Assembly (NCBI RefSeq): GCF_024195285.1
Contig: NZ_JALHBS010000104.1
Location: 1-64,000, forward strand
Direction of reading: 5' to 3'
DNA from: Aurantimonas marianensis
GTDB taxonomy: Bacteria; Pseudomonadota; Alphaproteobacteria; Rhizobiales; Rhizobiaceae
DNA length: 64,000 bases
The notes below the pieces were generated by a model, which was not told where the DNA came from, did not search any database, and was given only the letters and a program-made list of their open reading frames with translations. The translations under genes were made by a program, and so were the position numbers. Shown one piece after another: positions 23,126 to 32,753 of the stretch; position 1 is the stretch's first letter; each line of letters begins with the position of its first letter.

Positions 23126-23585
23126 ACGCGGCGGCGGGTTCCGGGCCCGGGAATGGGGATCGTCTCATCAGAAACGAACTGGCGGCTTGGAAAGGGCCGC
23201 ACATGTGGAGGGCGTCGATAGACGATGCACTGGGCCTCTCGATTGACGGCGGCGAGCGCATTCTCGCGGGCTCGTCGAGGCTAGGGCCACACTGGGGATA
23301 GGAAACGGTCCGCAACTTCGGCATGCCCGACGCTGTCAGCACGGGTCTGCCAGTCGGTCGCTGTGGCGCTCGGCCAGGCGCTGGATGTTTTTCTCGCTAT
23401 AACTGCCGCCGATTGTCAGGTCGACCTCCAGTTCCATCAGCGGTTCGGCTGGAAAGGCCGATCATCCGGCGAAGAAATGTCGGCGTCAGCCCTCTTCTCG
23501 ACCTCCAGAGGAGTATGATTCCCGCCCCTCAGACTTGACGCGGCCAATGGCTACAACCTATCCGTTATCGGACCCGGGGGTGGGC
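23126..23585. other. intergenic stretch, no convincing gene
   Basis: I find no gene here. A 30-40 residue minus-strand frame ending near 23338 (MELEVDLTIGGSYSEKN...) reads like protein but has no upstream extension before a stop, so it may be a remnant. A GGAGTATG motif near 23512 could be a relict ribosome-binding site. Confidence 0.5.
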
Positions 23586-24689
23586 ATGACAATATATCTG
23601 ACTATTGCCGCGACGCTAACGATCTTCGCGATACTGACGGTATGGCGGAAGGAATGGGCAACATGGGCGGGAATCGCGGCTTCGGTCACGTTAATCGCCT
23701 TTGCGGGGTTCCGTTATCGGACGGGGTACGACTGGCCTGCTTATGAAATGATCTTCGCCGCCGTACCGGAACTAACCGGGGCGGTCTGCGATGGCATTCC
23801 TCGCATGGATGTGTTGGTCGAGCCGTTGTTTCTCTGGCTCAACATCGCAATCAAGACGTTTGGTGGCGGTATAGAGACGATGATATTTGTAGTGGCGATG
23901 ATCAACATCGCCATGGTGCATGTTGTCGTTTCGCGAATTTCAAAGTCGATGGCGATCGTTTGGCTGGTGTATTTCGGGCTGATCTTTCTCGTCGCGCAAA
24001 TGGCTGTGTTAAGACAGGCGCTGGCATCTTCATTTGCGCTTCTGGCACTTTTGCTTGCGGTAGAAAAGCGTCCCGTTTCATCGGTTCTCTCGATGATCGC
24101 CAGCACCGGCTTTCACATTACAGGAGCATTTTTCGCGCCCCTTCTGGTCTTGAGGCGGTGGCGCCCGGTGTGGTGGCTTCCGGCCGCAGTCATTGGCGTA
24201 GGCGTCCTTGCTGCGATATCAGGCGTCAGTGTGGCTCAGACTGTCATCGCGGCGGTTTCGCCGATGATGCCTGACTGGATCGCGTTCAAATTGACATTTT
24301 ATGCGGCTACCAAGTCGGCGCCGATTTCAATCGGCACGGCCGGGCTGATCGGCTTTCATATCGTGGTTCTTGGTGTGCTCTACGTCGCGCCGACGCAAAA
24401 AGAGCGTCATGATCCATTCGTCGTCATGGGAATATGGGTCACGATCTGGGTGCTGGTCGCGCATCTTTTCGTATCGGAAATGCCTATCTTCTGGAATCGG
24501 ATCATGATGGTGTCTATACCGTGGCAGATCGCTGCGGTTTATCGCCTGGATGCCGTTAGAATGGCGCCGTTGTGGCTGAGAGGTGGGTCCGTCGCAGGTC
24601 TGGCGGTCTTCAGCGCTGGTTTACACGTTGTCGGCTCCTTCATCGGCGCCGTATCTGCCATATCAGACCGTATTCGAGGATCATGCTGA
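23586..24689 (+). CDS. EpsG-like polysaccharide polymerase, integral membrane
   Basis: The product has 367 residues, about 10-11 membrane helices, and the segments FRYRTGYDWPAYE (about 40-52) and VLRQALASSFALL (about 140-152), which match the FRY..G.DW and RQ.(L/I)A motifs of EpsG/Wzy-like proteins that polymerise sugar repeat units. No glycosyltransferase, flippase or chain-length gene lies nearby, so it is an orphan. The start is uncertain: ATG 23586 coincides with the first helix; ATG 23547 and TTG 23535 are alternatives. Base composition appears lower in GC than its neighbours, which with the gene-poor DNA on both sides suggests acquisition by transfer. Confidence 0.75.
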   Translation: MTIYLTIAATLTIFAILTVWRKEWATWAGIAASVTLIAFAGFRYRTGYDWPAYEMIFAAVPELTGAVCDGIPRMDVLVEPLFLWLNIAIKTFGGGIETMIFVVAMINIAMVHVVVSRISKSMAIVWLVYFGLIFLVAQMAVLRQALASSFALLALLLAVEKRPVSSVLSMIASTGFHITGAFFAPLLVLRRWRPVWWLPAAVIGVGVLAAISGVSVAQTVIAAVSPMMPDWIAFKLTFYAATKSAPISIGTAGLIGFHIVVLGVLYVAPTQKERHDPFVVMGIWVTIWVLVAHLFVSEMPIFWNRIMMVSIPWQIAAVYRLDAVRMAPLWLRGGSVAGLAVFSAGLHVVGSFIGAVSAISDRIRGSC

Positions 24690-25561
24690 TCCTTCCGATG
24701 CTAGACTCAAGGACGCTCTGAGCAAGTCGGAATATCTGCCTAAGGGAGGCGGGGCGCAAGCAATGCCAGAAGTCGCGGCTGATTACGGATTTGCGTCACC
24801 GAGTAGTGGCGAGAAGGTCGAGAAACCCGCCGATCAGTCCTCACCGCCCGGCCGCGCCTGCGTCATCGTGAGTAGGATGACGGCGTCCATCGAGGCAATC
24901 GGGACAACCATATTTGCGAGATAGGCCGCGCCAGCCGGAAGTTCGATATTCGCCGACTCGTCCGCCAATCAGGAAGTTGCCGTTCATGAGGTGGAGTTCT
25001 TTCACGTCAACGGAAAGTTCGAGGCCTACAGACTGCGACGCGGCTCGGGCACTCATTTCGTGGTCGATCGGGACTTTGTAGGGGCTTCGTGACGACACCC
25101 GGGATTTACCTACCCTCGATAAAGCTGAAGTCGGCCAGACGAGCCTCGGCCGCAGCTCGGGGCGTCCGCTAGGTCGCCTATGGCTTCGCCTATTCTGCCT
25201 TCGATCGCTGGCGCGGTGCCCGGATCGGACATCGGGAGGCGCGATCGAGCCGGCTGGCACGGTACGAGTCCCGCATCCTCTCCAACCATGGCAACATCGC
25301 CGGATGGACCCTTGTCCCGATGACTGCTGCGACGGGTGAAAAAACGGACGCGATGGCACCCGCCGGCGCGGCAAATCTTGCCTTGGCGGACAAGCCGCCC
25401 CTTTTCGGGAGGAGTTGGGACCATATGTCGGGGCGTCTAGGCCGTTCGTCCGGCCAGTCGCTTGATTGCGGCAATTCTCGGGCGGGCGTCCAGGCGCCCG
25501 TAAGTTGGACAGGTGAGTTGACATTGGACGAGAGCCGTGATGCCGGGCGGTCGCGCCATTC
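24690..25561. other. gene-poor stretch, possibly decayed
   Basis: About 870 bases without a recognisable gene on either strand. A plus-strand fragment of about 55 codons ending at TGA near 25091 (EVEFFHVNGKFEAYRLRRG then HFVVDRDF) has coding character but no start and an in-frame stop just upstream. It looks like the tail of a degraded gene. I could not identify its parent. Confidence 0.5.
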
Positions 25562-26350
25562 ATGATCCGCCTCCTGTCCTACAATATTCACCGTTGTATC
25601 GGGACGGATCGGCGGCTGTCGTCGGAACGGATCGCGGAGGTCATTGACGGCTGCGCCGCCGACATTGTCGCGCTTCAGGAGGTCGACGTCGGCCGGATGC
25701 GGACGGGCGCCGCGGATCAGGCGCGGGACATCGCCAGACACCTCGGCATGATGCCGCATTTTCATGCCGCGCTGACAGTCCAGGAAGAACAGTATGGAGA
25801 CGCGATCCTCACGCGATTCCCGTCCCGCCTGATGCGGGCCGGGCCGTTGCCGGGGCTCGCGGCCCGGCCAAAGCTCGAGCCGCGGGGCGCGTTATGGGTA
25901 TCTGTAGAAGCAGGGGGGAAGCAGTTGCAGGTGATCAACACGCATTTCGGTCTGAATGGTGGCGAACGCCTGCGTCAGGCGGAAACCGTGCTCGGTGACG
26001 ATTGGCTTGGTCATCCCGAATGCCGCGATCCTGTCGTGCTGGTCGGCGACTTCAATGCGGTCCCGCGGTCCCGCGTCTACCGGCAATTGGCGCAGGGTCT
26101 GTCGGAGGCGTGCCATCTGGCCGGGAATTGCGATCCGGGCGCGACCTTTCCGAGCCGGCTGCCGCTCCTGCGTATCGATCACGCCTTCCTGCGCGGCGCC
26201 GTCTCCGTTCGATCCGTAAGAAGCATCCGGACGCCGCTGACAAGAGTCGCCTCCGATCACTTACCTTTGCTGATCGAGCTCGATCTGACGGCGGCGGGGA
26301 CAGAGCCTGACGGGAAAGTGATGCCGGGCGGGAAGGTCGATCGCCGATGA
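25562..26350 (+). CDS. endonuclease/exonuclease/phosphatase-family protein
   Basis: The product has 262 residues. The fold signatures are present: LLSYNIHRC (about 4-12), VALQEVDVGR (about 36-45, metal-binding Glu), INTHFGLNGGER (about 125-136), LVGDFNAVPRS (about 160-170) and a terminal SDHLPLL (about 235-241, catalytic His). Members cleave phosphodiester bonds in DNA, phosphoinositides or sphingomyelin. It overlaps the next gene by four bases (ATGA), and a phospholipase D-like gene follows convergently, so a lipid-related role is plausible but unproven. Confidence 0.88.
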   Translation: MIRLLSYNIHRCIGTDRRLSSERIAEVIDGCAADIVALQEVDVGRMRTGAADQARDIARHLGMMPHFHAALTVQEEQYGDAILTRFPSRLMRAGPLPGLAARPKLEPRGALWVSVEAGGKQLQVINTHFGLNGGERLRQAETVLGDDWLGHPECRDPVVLVGDFNAVPRSRVYRQLAQGLSEACHLAGNCDPGATFPSRLPLLRIDHAFLRGAVSVRSVRSIRTPLTRVASDHLPLLIELDLTAAGTEPDGKVMPGGKVDRR

Positions 26351-27351
26351 CCGAAGCCGTCGAGGAGGAACGCCAGGGAACGCGTGCGGGCGATGAGGTG
26401 ACCAGTGGCGGGACAGGCTGGCGCATATGGCTGATGCGCGGGATGGTCGTGGCGGGATTGCTGCTGGCGGGCTGGCTGCTCTACCGCACGCTGGGTCGCT
26501 ACAGCTTCGACGAACTTGTCCAATCGGTCACGTCGTTTCCGCTCGCTCGCCTGGGAAGCGCCGGGCTTTTCGCCGCGGCGAGCTATGTCTGTCTCACCGG
26601 CTTCGACGCCCTCGCCGTTCGCTATGTCGGCAAGCGCCTGGCTTACCCGCGCGTCGCGCTTGCCTCCTTCGTCTCCCTGTCCTTGGGCCACAGCATCGGG
26701 TTCGCCGGTCTCAGCAGCGGCGCGATCCGCTACCGCTTCTACTCGCGATGGGGCCTTTCGGTCGGGGATGTGTCGAAGATCATTCTGTTTTCCGGAATGA
26801 CGGTCGGAGTCGGCCTGGCGACTCTCGGCGGCGTCTCGATCCTCTTGCGCCCGGCGTTGGCGGCCGAGCTGATCGGCATTCCGCAGTCGCTCGTCCTGGC
26901 TCTGGGCATCGGTTCGTTGGCGGCGACCGCGCTCTACCTCATTGCCGCGACCTTCGTTACAGGCCGTCTGCGCATCCGCAAATGGACGCTGGAGATGCCC
27001 GATCCTCGCCTTGCGCTGGCTCAGGTCGCCGTCGGCAGTCTCAATTTCGCGCTGGTGGCGGCATGCCTTCACCAGGCGCTCGGCGCGGTGACCGAGATTC
27101 CCTATCTGACCGCAATCACGGCGTTCGTTCTGGCCAATATGGGCGTCCTCGTCACCCATGTGCCCGGCGGCCTCGGTATCATCGAGGCCGTGATCGTCTA
27201 TCTCCTGCCGCAGGTCAACGTGATCGGCGCGCTTCTGGTCTTCCGCTTCGTTTATTTTCTCGCCCCGCTCGTCATCGGCGGGACCGTGTTCGCGGTGACC
27301 GAACTGGTCTGGCGGAGCAAGGCGTCAAAGGACTTGTCGGCAGAGCGGTGA
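26347..27351 (+). CDS. YbhN/lysylphosphatidylglycerol-synthase-type membrane protein
   Basis: The product has 334 residues and about 8 membrane helices. It contains SLGHSIGFAGLSSGAIRYRFY (split here: SLGHSIGFAGLSS then AIRYRFY, about 114-135) and THVPGGLGIIEAV (about 271-283), the signature of the UPF0104 flippase-like family that includes the membrane half of MprF. The catalytic lysyl-transferase half of MprF is absent. Its start overlaps the EEP gene stop by four bases, indicating translational coupling. The family co-occurs with cardiolipin-synthase-like and EEP genes, as seen here. Confidence 0.85.
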   Translation: MTEAVEEERQGTRAGDEVTSGGTGWRIWLMRGMVVAGLLLAGWLLYRTLGRYSFDELVQSVTSFPLARLGSAGLFAAASYVCLTGFDALAVRYVGKRLAYPRVALASFVSLSLGHSIGFAGLSSGAIRYRFYSRWGLSVGDVSKIILFSGMTVGVGLATLGGVSILLRPALAAELIGIPQSLVLALGIGSLAATALYLIAATFVTGRLRIRKWTLEMPDPRLALAQVAVGSLNFALVAACLHQALGAVTEIPYLTAITAFVLANMGVLVTHVPGGLGIIEAVIVYLLPQVNVIGALLVFRFVYFLAPLVIGGTVFAVTELVWRSKASKDLSAER

Positions 27352-28824
27352 CTACCGTTTGCGGGACAGCCAGCTCGCCAGGTTGAACGGCCTTTTTGGG
27401 TCAAGCAAGGTAGTCAGTGGGATCCGCCGCGACGGCCCGCGATCCGACATTGCCGCGAACGGGCGAAGTCGTCCCGCTCCGTTCAACCTGTCGATGGCCC
27501 GCACCAGCGATCCCTCGGCGGCGATCGCTTCGGCGACGCGTGAGGCGTCGACGGCGAGATGTTCGCCCACAAGTTGATTTCGTAAGCGCTCGATCGCGCG
27601 ACGGGACGCGGCGTTGTTCGCTTCGATGCCGATATCGCATTCAGTGTCGAGCCCCAGCGAACGATTGTTGAGATTGGACGAGCCGACCCTGAGAAAACGA
27701 TCATCGATAACGATCAGCTTTGCGTGGATCAGAATCTCGGCGTCTTCTCGGCTGCCGTCCGAGACGGGGAAAAAGGCTCGCAACCGACCGAACCGGTCGG
27801 CCTTGCGCAGGCGGCGAATAAGCCGGTCGCGGTTCAGACCCATGGCGATTTGTTCCAAAAGCCCGTTCAGGGTCCGCGTCGTCAGGATCACGATTTCGGG
27901 CCCGTCGGCTCGCGCCAGCGCCTTTGCCAGGATGTCGGCGACCATCGGTGCCGCGAGATACTGCGTCTCGATATAGATGCTCTGCCGGGCGGCCGACAGC
28001 GCGTCCGCGATCAGGGCCGCCACCTCCGATACCGGCGTATGACCGTTCCATCCCGGCAGCGTGCGGGCGATGCCCATCGGCGTATTTTCGAAGTCCGGGA
28101 CGACATCGGATGGCCACAGGTCGGTCTGCGCGCTCGACACGGGCAGTTCCTCCCCGGTCGCGCGGCGCCAACGGAGCCGGGCCACTCCGGCTACGTCCGC
28201 CGCGGCCCTGGAATCGACGAGCATCTGCATATCGTGAACCGGTCGGTGGTAATGAGCGTCGCCGTCCTGCCGGGCGGGGTCGTGCGGCAAATGACCCGGA
28301 CTGTCCCAGCGTTGCACGGTCAGATCGATGCCGCCCACGAACGCGATACTGTCGTCGATGGTGACGATCTTCTGGTGATGGGCCGCATAAAGGGGGTGAT
28401 CGGTGTCGAGGCGCACCGAAATGCGGGAGTGTCTCTGCCAGTCGGCGCCGAAGATCAGGTCTTTCGAACTGCCCGGCGCGTGCGCCAGCGCCACGCTCCA
28501 TACGAGGATGCGCACTTCAAGCGCCGGGTTGGCTTCCACCAGCGCGCGCAGTAGGGGCCCAAGCGTGTCGTACCCGTTTCCTGCCGGGTCCCGTTGCAGG
28601 TGGATGTGGCCGTCGAAATCCCACCCGACGATGACGATGGATTGACGCGCCATCCGCAAACAGCGCGCGAGGCGAGGAAAATACTGGCTGCCATCAACGA
28701 GCAGGGCGGCGCGTCGGGTTAGCGTGACATCGCGGCAATTGCGCCCCGCCTTGAGAATTTGCGTAGCGAGCGGCCGCTCCCGCTCGATGGCGATCGGCCG
28801 CGTCGCGTCGTCCGGATGCTGCAT
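27352..28824 (-). CDS. phospholipase D-domain protein (cardiolipin synthase-like)
   Basis: The product has 490 residues. It holds two HKD motifs: HHQKIVTIDD followed by FVGGID (about residues 150-170), and IHAKLIVIDD followed by VGSSNLNNRS (about 370-395). The pair makes one active site for phosphodiester transfer. There is no N-terminal membrane pair as in classical ClsA, so it is closer to the soluble or peripheral PLD group. ATG 28824 follows AGGAC at a good distance; an in-frame ATG at 28887 lacks one. It converges on the YbhN-like gene with no gap. Confidence 0.88.
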   Translation of the reverse strand: MQHPDDATRPIAIERERPLATQILKAGRNCRDVTLTRRAALLVDGSQYFPRLARCLRMARQSIVIVGWDFDGHIHLQRDPAGNGYDTLGPLLRALVEANPALEVRILVWSVALAHAPGSSKDLIFGADWQRHSRISVRLDTDHPLYAAHHQKIVTIDDSIAFVGGIDLTVQRWDSPGHLPHDPARQDGDAHYHRPVHDMQMLVDSRAAADVAGVARLRWRRATGEELPVSSAQTDLWPSDVVPDFENTPMGIARTLPGWNGHTPVSEVAALIADALSAARQSIYIETQYLAAPMVADILAKALARADGPEIVILTTRTLNGLLEQIAMGLNRDRLIRRLRKADRFGRLRAFFPVSDGSREDAEILIHAKLIVIDDRFLRVGSSNLNNRSLGLDTECDIGIEANNAASRRAIERLRNQLVGEHLAVDASRVAEAIAAEGSLVRAIDRLNGAGRLRPFAAMSDRGPSRRIPLTTLLDPKRPFNLASWLSRKR

Positions 28825-29051
28825 GGGGTCCTGTGGGTCTATTCTCTTCGACCCCCACATAGCAGGCGGAGCGACGAGCGGCACCATGATGATGTCTTTT
28901 CTACCGGTTTCTCGACAGCGGTCATCCGATGCGCATGCAACGATGTCGTGCGTCGATCGGCTCAGCCGATAGCGGAGGGTGTGGGCCGTCGCCGGCCGCG
29001 ATTGTCCTCATCCGCCGGCATCCTCGCGACTGCCGAGGCGGGCCGGCCCCG

Positions 29052-29933
29052 TCAGGTGAAGGATGCGCGGTCCGTCGCTACGATCTCGCGGATGAAATCG
29101 GCGACGGCGGCAATGCGGCGCACGTCGCGGACGCTCTCGTGATAGACCAGCCAGTAGGTCCGCTGGATCGTCTGGTCCGGCAGCACGCGGGCGAGCTCCG
29201 CGCGCCCCGCGGCCATGAAGCCGTGCAGGATGCCGATGCCGGCGCCGGCCGCTACCGCCTCGGTCTGACCCAGCGCGCTCGACACCTCGAAACGCGACGG
29301 CCACTCGGCGGTGATGTCGCTGTAATAGGCTAATTTGGGACTGTAGAGCAGATCCTCGACAGCGCCGACGAGACGATGGCGGGAAAGGTCCGCGAGCGTG
29401 CGCGGCTCTCCCTGTTCGGCGAGATAGGCCGGCGCGGCGTAAAGCCCGAGCGCATAGTCGGTGAGCTTGGCGGCGACCAGACGCCCCGCCTCCGGCCGTT
29501 CGATGGTGATCGCGATGTCGGCCTCGCGGCGCGACATCGAAAAGGCGCGCGGCACCGGGACCAGCTGCACGGTGAGGTTCGGATGACGCTCGGTCAACCG
29601 CCAGAGCCGGGGGGCGAGGAAGGCGGTGCCGAAGCCGTCCGGCGCGCCGACGCGCACGGTGCCGGACAGCGCGATGTCGGTGCCCCCGACCGCGGCGCGG
29701 GCGGTCAGCATCGCCTCTTCCATGCGCTCGGCCTGTTCCAGAAACGTCCGGCCGGTATCGGTGAGTTCGCAGCCGTTCGGCCGGCGGATGAGCAGCCGGG
29801 CGCCGAAGGCCGTCTCCAGCGTCGTCAGCCGTCGCCCGACGGTCGCGTGATTGAGCTCCAGCCGCCGTGCCGCCGCCAGGATCTGCCCGGCCCGCGCCAC
29901 CGCGAGGAACAGACGGACGTCGTCCCAATTCAT
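29052..29933 (-). CDS. LysR-family transcriptional regulator
   Basis: The product has 293 residues. An N-terminal winged helix (NWDDVRLFLAVARAG, then AARRLELNHATVGRRLTTLE, about 2-45) is followed by a substrate-binding domain. The gene is divergent from mmsA with 127 bases between the starts, the usual arrangement for a LysR controlling its neighbour. ATG 29933 has GGAGCGA nine bases upstream; ATG 29939 is an alternative. It probably senses a valine- or inositol-pathway intermediate (inference). Confidence 0.9.
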   Translation of the reverse strand: MNWDDVRLFLAVARAGQILAAARRLELNHATVGRRLTTLETAFGARLLIRRPNGCELTDTGRTFLEQAERMEEAMLTARAAVGGTDIALSGTVRVGAPDGFGTAFLAPRLWRLTERHPNLTVQLVPVPRAFSMSRREADIAITIERPEAGRLVAAKLTDYALGLYAAPAYLAEQGEPRTLADLSRHRLVGAVEDLLYSPKLAYYSDITAEWPSRFEVSSALGQTEAVAAGAGIGILHGFMAAGRAELARVLPDQTIQRTYWLVYHESVRDVRRIAAVADFIREIVATDRASFT

Positions 29934-30060
29934 GCCCATTCGCTCCGCTCCGGCCTGGTGGACGTCACTTTTCGCACAACGGATGCGCGATGCGAAGGAT
30001 TGGCTTTTCGCCCGCGCCGCGCGAGATAGACGGCAAGGCAAAATCCCGAGGAGGAACCAG

Positions 30061-31560
30061 ATGGAACAGATCGGTCATTACATCGGCGGCAAGCGCGTCG
30101 CCGGCACCAGCGGACGCACCGCCGACGTCTTCAATCCGGCGACCGGCGAGGTCCAGGCCAAGGTCGCGCTGGCGAGCGCGGAGGAGCTTCGCGCCGCCGT
30201 CGAGAACGCCAAGGCGGCCCAGCCGGCCTGGGCGGCGACCAATCCGCAGCGTCGCGCCCGGGTGATGATGAAATTCGTCGATCTGCTCATTCGCGATATG
30301 GACAAGCTTGCCGAGGCGCTGTCGCGCGAACACGGCAAGACCTTTCCGGACGCCAAGGGCGACGTGCAGCGCGGGCTCGAGGTCGTGGAGTTCTGCATCG
30401 GCGCGCCGCATCTCTTGAAAGGCGAATTCACCGAGGGTGCCGGCCCCGGCATCGACATCTATTCGATACGCCAGCCGCTCGGCGTCGTCGCCGGAATCAC
30501 GCCGTTCAATTTTCCGGCGATGATCCCGATGTGGAAGTTCGCCCCGGCGATCGCCTGCGGCAACGCCTTCATCCTCAAGCCGTCCGAGCGCGATCCGTCG
30601 GTGCCGATCATGCTGGCCGAATTGATGGTAGAGGCCGGGCTGCCGGAGGGTATTCTCAACGTCGTCAACGGCGACAAGGGCGCTGTCGACGCGATCCTCG
30701 ACGACCCCGACATCCAGGCCATCGGCTTTGTCGGCTCGACCCCGATCGCCCAGTATATTTATTCGCGCGGCTGCGCCAACGGCAAGCGCGTCCAGTGCTT
30801 CGGCGGTGCCAAGAACCACATGATCATCATGCCGGACGCCGACATCGACAAGGCGGCGGACGCGCTGATCGGCGCCGGTTACGGTGCGGCGGGAGAGCGC
30901 TGCATGGCGGTCTCGGTGGCCGTACCCGTCGGCAAGGAGACCGCGGACCGGCTGGTCGAGAAGCTGATCCCGAGGGTCGAGGCGCTGAAGATCGCGCCCT
31001 ATACGGCCGGCGATGACGTCGACATGGGTCCGCTGGTCACCGGCGAGGCGAAAAAGCGCGTGTTGGGTCTCATCGACAGGGGCGTCGAGGAAGGCGCCAA
31101 GCTCGTCGTCGACGGTCGCGGCTTCAAGATGCAGGGCTATGAGGACGGCTTCTTCGTCGGGGCCTGCCTGTTCGACGACGTGACCCGCGACATGGACATC
31201 TACAAGACCGAGATTTTCGGGCCGGTTCTGTCGGTGGTGCGCGCCAAGAACTATGAGGAAGCACTATCGCTGCCGATGGAGCACGAATACGGCAACGGCG
31301 TCGCGATCTACACCCGCGACGGCGACGCGGCGCGCGATTTCGCCAGCCGCATCAATATCGGCATGGTCGGTGTCAACGTGCCGATCCCGGTACCGCTCGC
31401 CTATTACACCTTCGGCGGCTGGAAGGCATCGGGCTTCGGCGACCTCAACCAGCATGGCCCCGACGCCTTCCGCTTCTACACGCGGACCAAGACGGTGACC
31501 CAGCGCTGGCCGTCGGGCATCAAGGACGGCGCCGAATTCAACTTCAAGGCCATGGGCTGA
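30061..31560 (+). CDS. mmsA: CoA-acylating methylmalonate-semialdehyde dehydrogenase
   Basis: The product has 499 residues and oxidises methylmalonate or malonate semialdehyde to propionyl- or acetyl-CoA in valine and inositol catabolism. GVVAGITPFNFPAMIPMW (about 141-158), GSTPIAQYIY (about 223-232), and the active-site AAGERCMAVS (about 278-287) with the nucleophilic Cys define the MmsA/IolA branch. ATG 30061 follows GAGGAGGAACC, an excellent Shine-Dalgarno; earlier in-frame text is not coding. A LysR gene is divergent. A terminator follows. Confidence 0.96.
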   Translation: MEQIGHYIGGKRVAGTSGRTADVFNPATGEVQAKVALASAEELRAAVENAKAAQPAWAATNPQRRARVMMKFVDLLIRDMDKLAEALSREHGKTFPDAKGDVQRGLEVVEFCIGAPHLLKGEFTEGAGPGIDIYSIRQPLGVVAGITPFNFPAMIPMWKFAPAIACGNAFILKPSERDPSVPIMLAELMVEAGLPEGILNVVNGDKGAVDAILDDPDIQAIGFVGSTPIAQYIYSRGCANGKRVQCFGGAKNHMIIMPDADIDKAADALIGAGYGAAGERCMAVSVAVPVGKETADRLVEKLIPRVEALKIAPYTAGDDVDMGPLVTGEAKKRVLGLIDRGVEEGAKLVVDGRGFKMQGYEDGFFVGACLFDDVTRDMDIYKTEIFGPVLSVVRAKNYEEALSLPMEHEYGNGVAIYTRDGDAARDFASRINIGMVGVNVPIPVPLAYYTFGGWKASGFGDLNQHGPDAFRFYTRTKTVTQRWPSGIKDGAEFNFKAMG

Positions 31561-31586
31561 TCGCGATATCCAGACCAGGCCTGTAA

Positions 31587-31611
31587 ACGGGCGCTCCAGG
31601 CGCCCGTTTTT
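31587..31611 (+). terminator. Rho-independent terminator of mmsA
   Basis: ACGGGCGC, loop TCCAG, GCGCCCGT, then a T-run, starting 27 bases after the mmsA stop. The stem is a perfect 8 base pairs. Confidence 0.92.
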
Positions 31612-31650
31612 CTCAAGGCGCCTGACGATCGCGCCATCGCGGCCTGTGAG

Positions 31651-32139
31651 TTAGCGAAGTCGACGAAGTTTCTGGGCGAGAATTTCGCCGACATGCGTCA
31701 GCGACCGGTCGAGCGCGACGAGATCGCCGGACGGGATGGAACTCGTCAGATCGGCTTCGAGCCGTTGCCAGATCTCGCGAATGGCGACTTGCGCCTCTTC
31801 GCCCGCCGATGTCAGCTGAACCATGGTCTGTCGGGCGTCTCGGCTATTCGGTGTGCGCGCCACCAGACCTCTCGCGAGCAGCCTGTCGAGCATCTTCGAT
31901 ACCGTCGAGGGGCGGACCGACAATTGGTCGGCGAGCATCGACACGCTCGATGGATTGCTAGGGTCGAGGCTGTCCAGCAGTTGATCCTGGCCGGGATGAA
32001 GACCGATCTCGGCCAGCAGCAGCGCCTGGAAGGCGCGTGTCGATTTCGCGATCGAGAGAAGCGCGGGCAGGATGGCCAGTGACTGGTCGACACCCGTTCT
32101 CGGTTCCCAATCAAGACGGACTGTTATATTCGTATCCAT
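31651..32139 (-). CDS. MarR-family transcriptional regulator
   Basis: The product has 162 residues. The winged helix is clear: SVSMLADQLSVRPSTVSKML (about 66-85) then LLARGLVARTPNSRDARQTMVQLT with the wing. Flanking helices would form the dimer. It is divergent from the short DHFR gene with 173 bases between starts, which makes that gene a candidate target. The ligand is unknown. Confidence 0.9.
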   Translation of the reverse strand: MDTNITVRLDWEPRTGVDQSLAILPALLSIAKSTRAFQALLLAEIGLHPGQDQLLDSLDPSNPSSVSMLADQLSVRPSTVSKMLDRLLARGLVARTPNSRDARQTMVQLTSAGEEAQVAIREIWQRLEADLTSSIPSGDLVALDRSLTHVGEILAQKLRRLR

Positions 32140-32312
32140 ACCGGCTTATTGGCCGATAGCCGGCCATCCATCTTTTAACTAGTTTATGAACGAAACTGGA
32201 ATCGTAAGGGTTCCTTGTCGGCCTCCCGCAATACACGTCGCCAAGTCCGCGCCTTGGCGGGCGCGGCAGCGGCTTCGCCGAAATGCGGAAATGGAAGAGA
32301 AGGAATGGCCAT

Positions 32313-32723
32313 ATGGCGGATGTGCGGGTCATCTGCGCGATCGGTCGGAGCGGACAACTTGGCCTTGGCGGCCAGTTGCCGTGGGAAGGGCGACCGGAGC
32401 GGGTCTTCACCGAGGACGTCGAGCGCTTTTTCGAGATTACCCGCGGCCATGTGCTGATCGCCGGACCGAAGACGGTCGCATCATTTCCCAGCTTTGCCAG
32501 GAACGACCGGGTCATCGTCGAGATCCGCTCGTCCGACGATCCGGAAGAAGTGCTCGCCGGCTTCCCCAACCGTGTCGTTTATGTGGGGGGAGGGCCGGCC
32601 GTGTGGGATGTCTACGCACCCTATGTCCGGCACTGGGACATCAACACGTTGCCCTATGACGGCGAGGCCGACACCTGGTTCAACCCCGCCTGGCTCGTCG
32701 CGGCGGGCAGCCGGCGCGGGTGA
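32313..32723 (+). CDS. short divergent dihydrofolate reductase-like protein
   Basis: The product has 136 residues, shorter than the usual ~160. The DHFR layout is visible: VICAIGRSGQLGLGGQLPWE (N-terminal strand, Met20-like loop), an acidic residue in FTEDVERFFEITRG at the substrate position, LIAGPKTVASFP, and VYVGGGPAVWDVY for the NADPH glycine motif. ATG 32313 follows AAGGA; a longer frame begins at 32283. It lies between a divergent MarR gene and the convergent pab operon, so a folate role is credible. Reductase activity has not been shown for this divergent form. Confidence 0.78.
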   Translation: MADVRVICAIGRSGQLGLGGQLPWEGRPERVFTEDVERFFEITRGHVLIAGPKTVASFPSFARNDRVIVEIRSSDDPEEVLAGFPNRVVYVGGGPAVWDVYAPYVRHWDINTLPYDGEADTWFNPAWLVAAGSRRG

Positions 32724-32753
32724 GCCAAGCGGCCAAGGCGGACGCCGTCTCGG

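Noticed and set aside
23230-23450. Short minus-strand peptide MELEVDLTIGGSYSEKN...
   Set aside because: Only about 30-40 codons between stops with no ribosome site; cannot be supported as a gene.
24930-25091. Plus-strand coding-like fragment of about 55 codons
   Set aside because: No start, and an in-frame stop lies just upstream; mentioned only as a probable remnant.
24841-25565. 240-codon minus-strand frame
   Set aside because: Arg/Ser/Pro-rich text without domain or Shine-Dalgarno, spanning a stretch that looks decayed.
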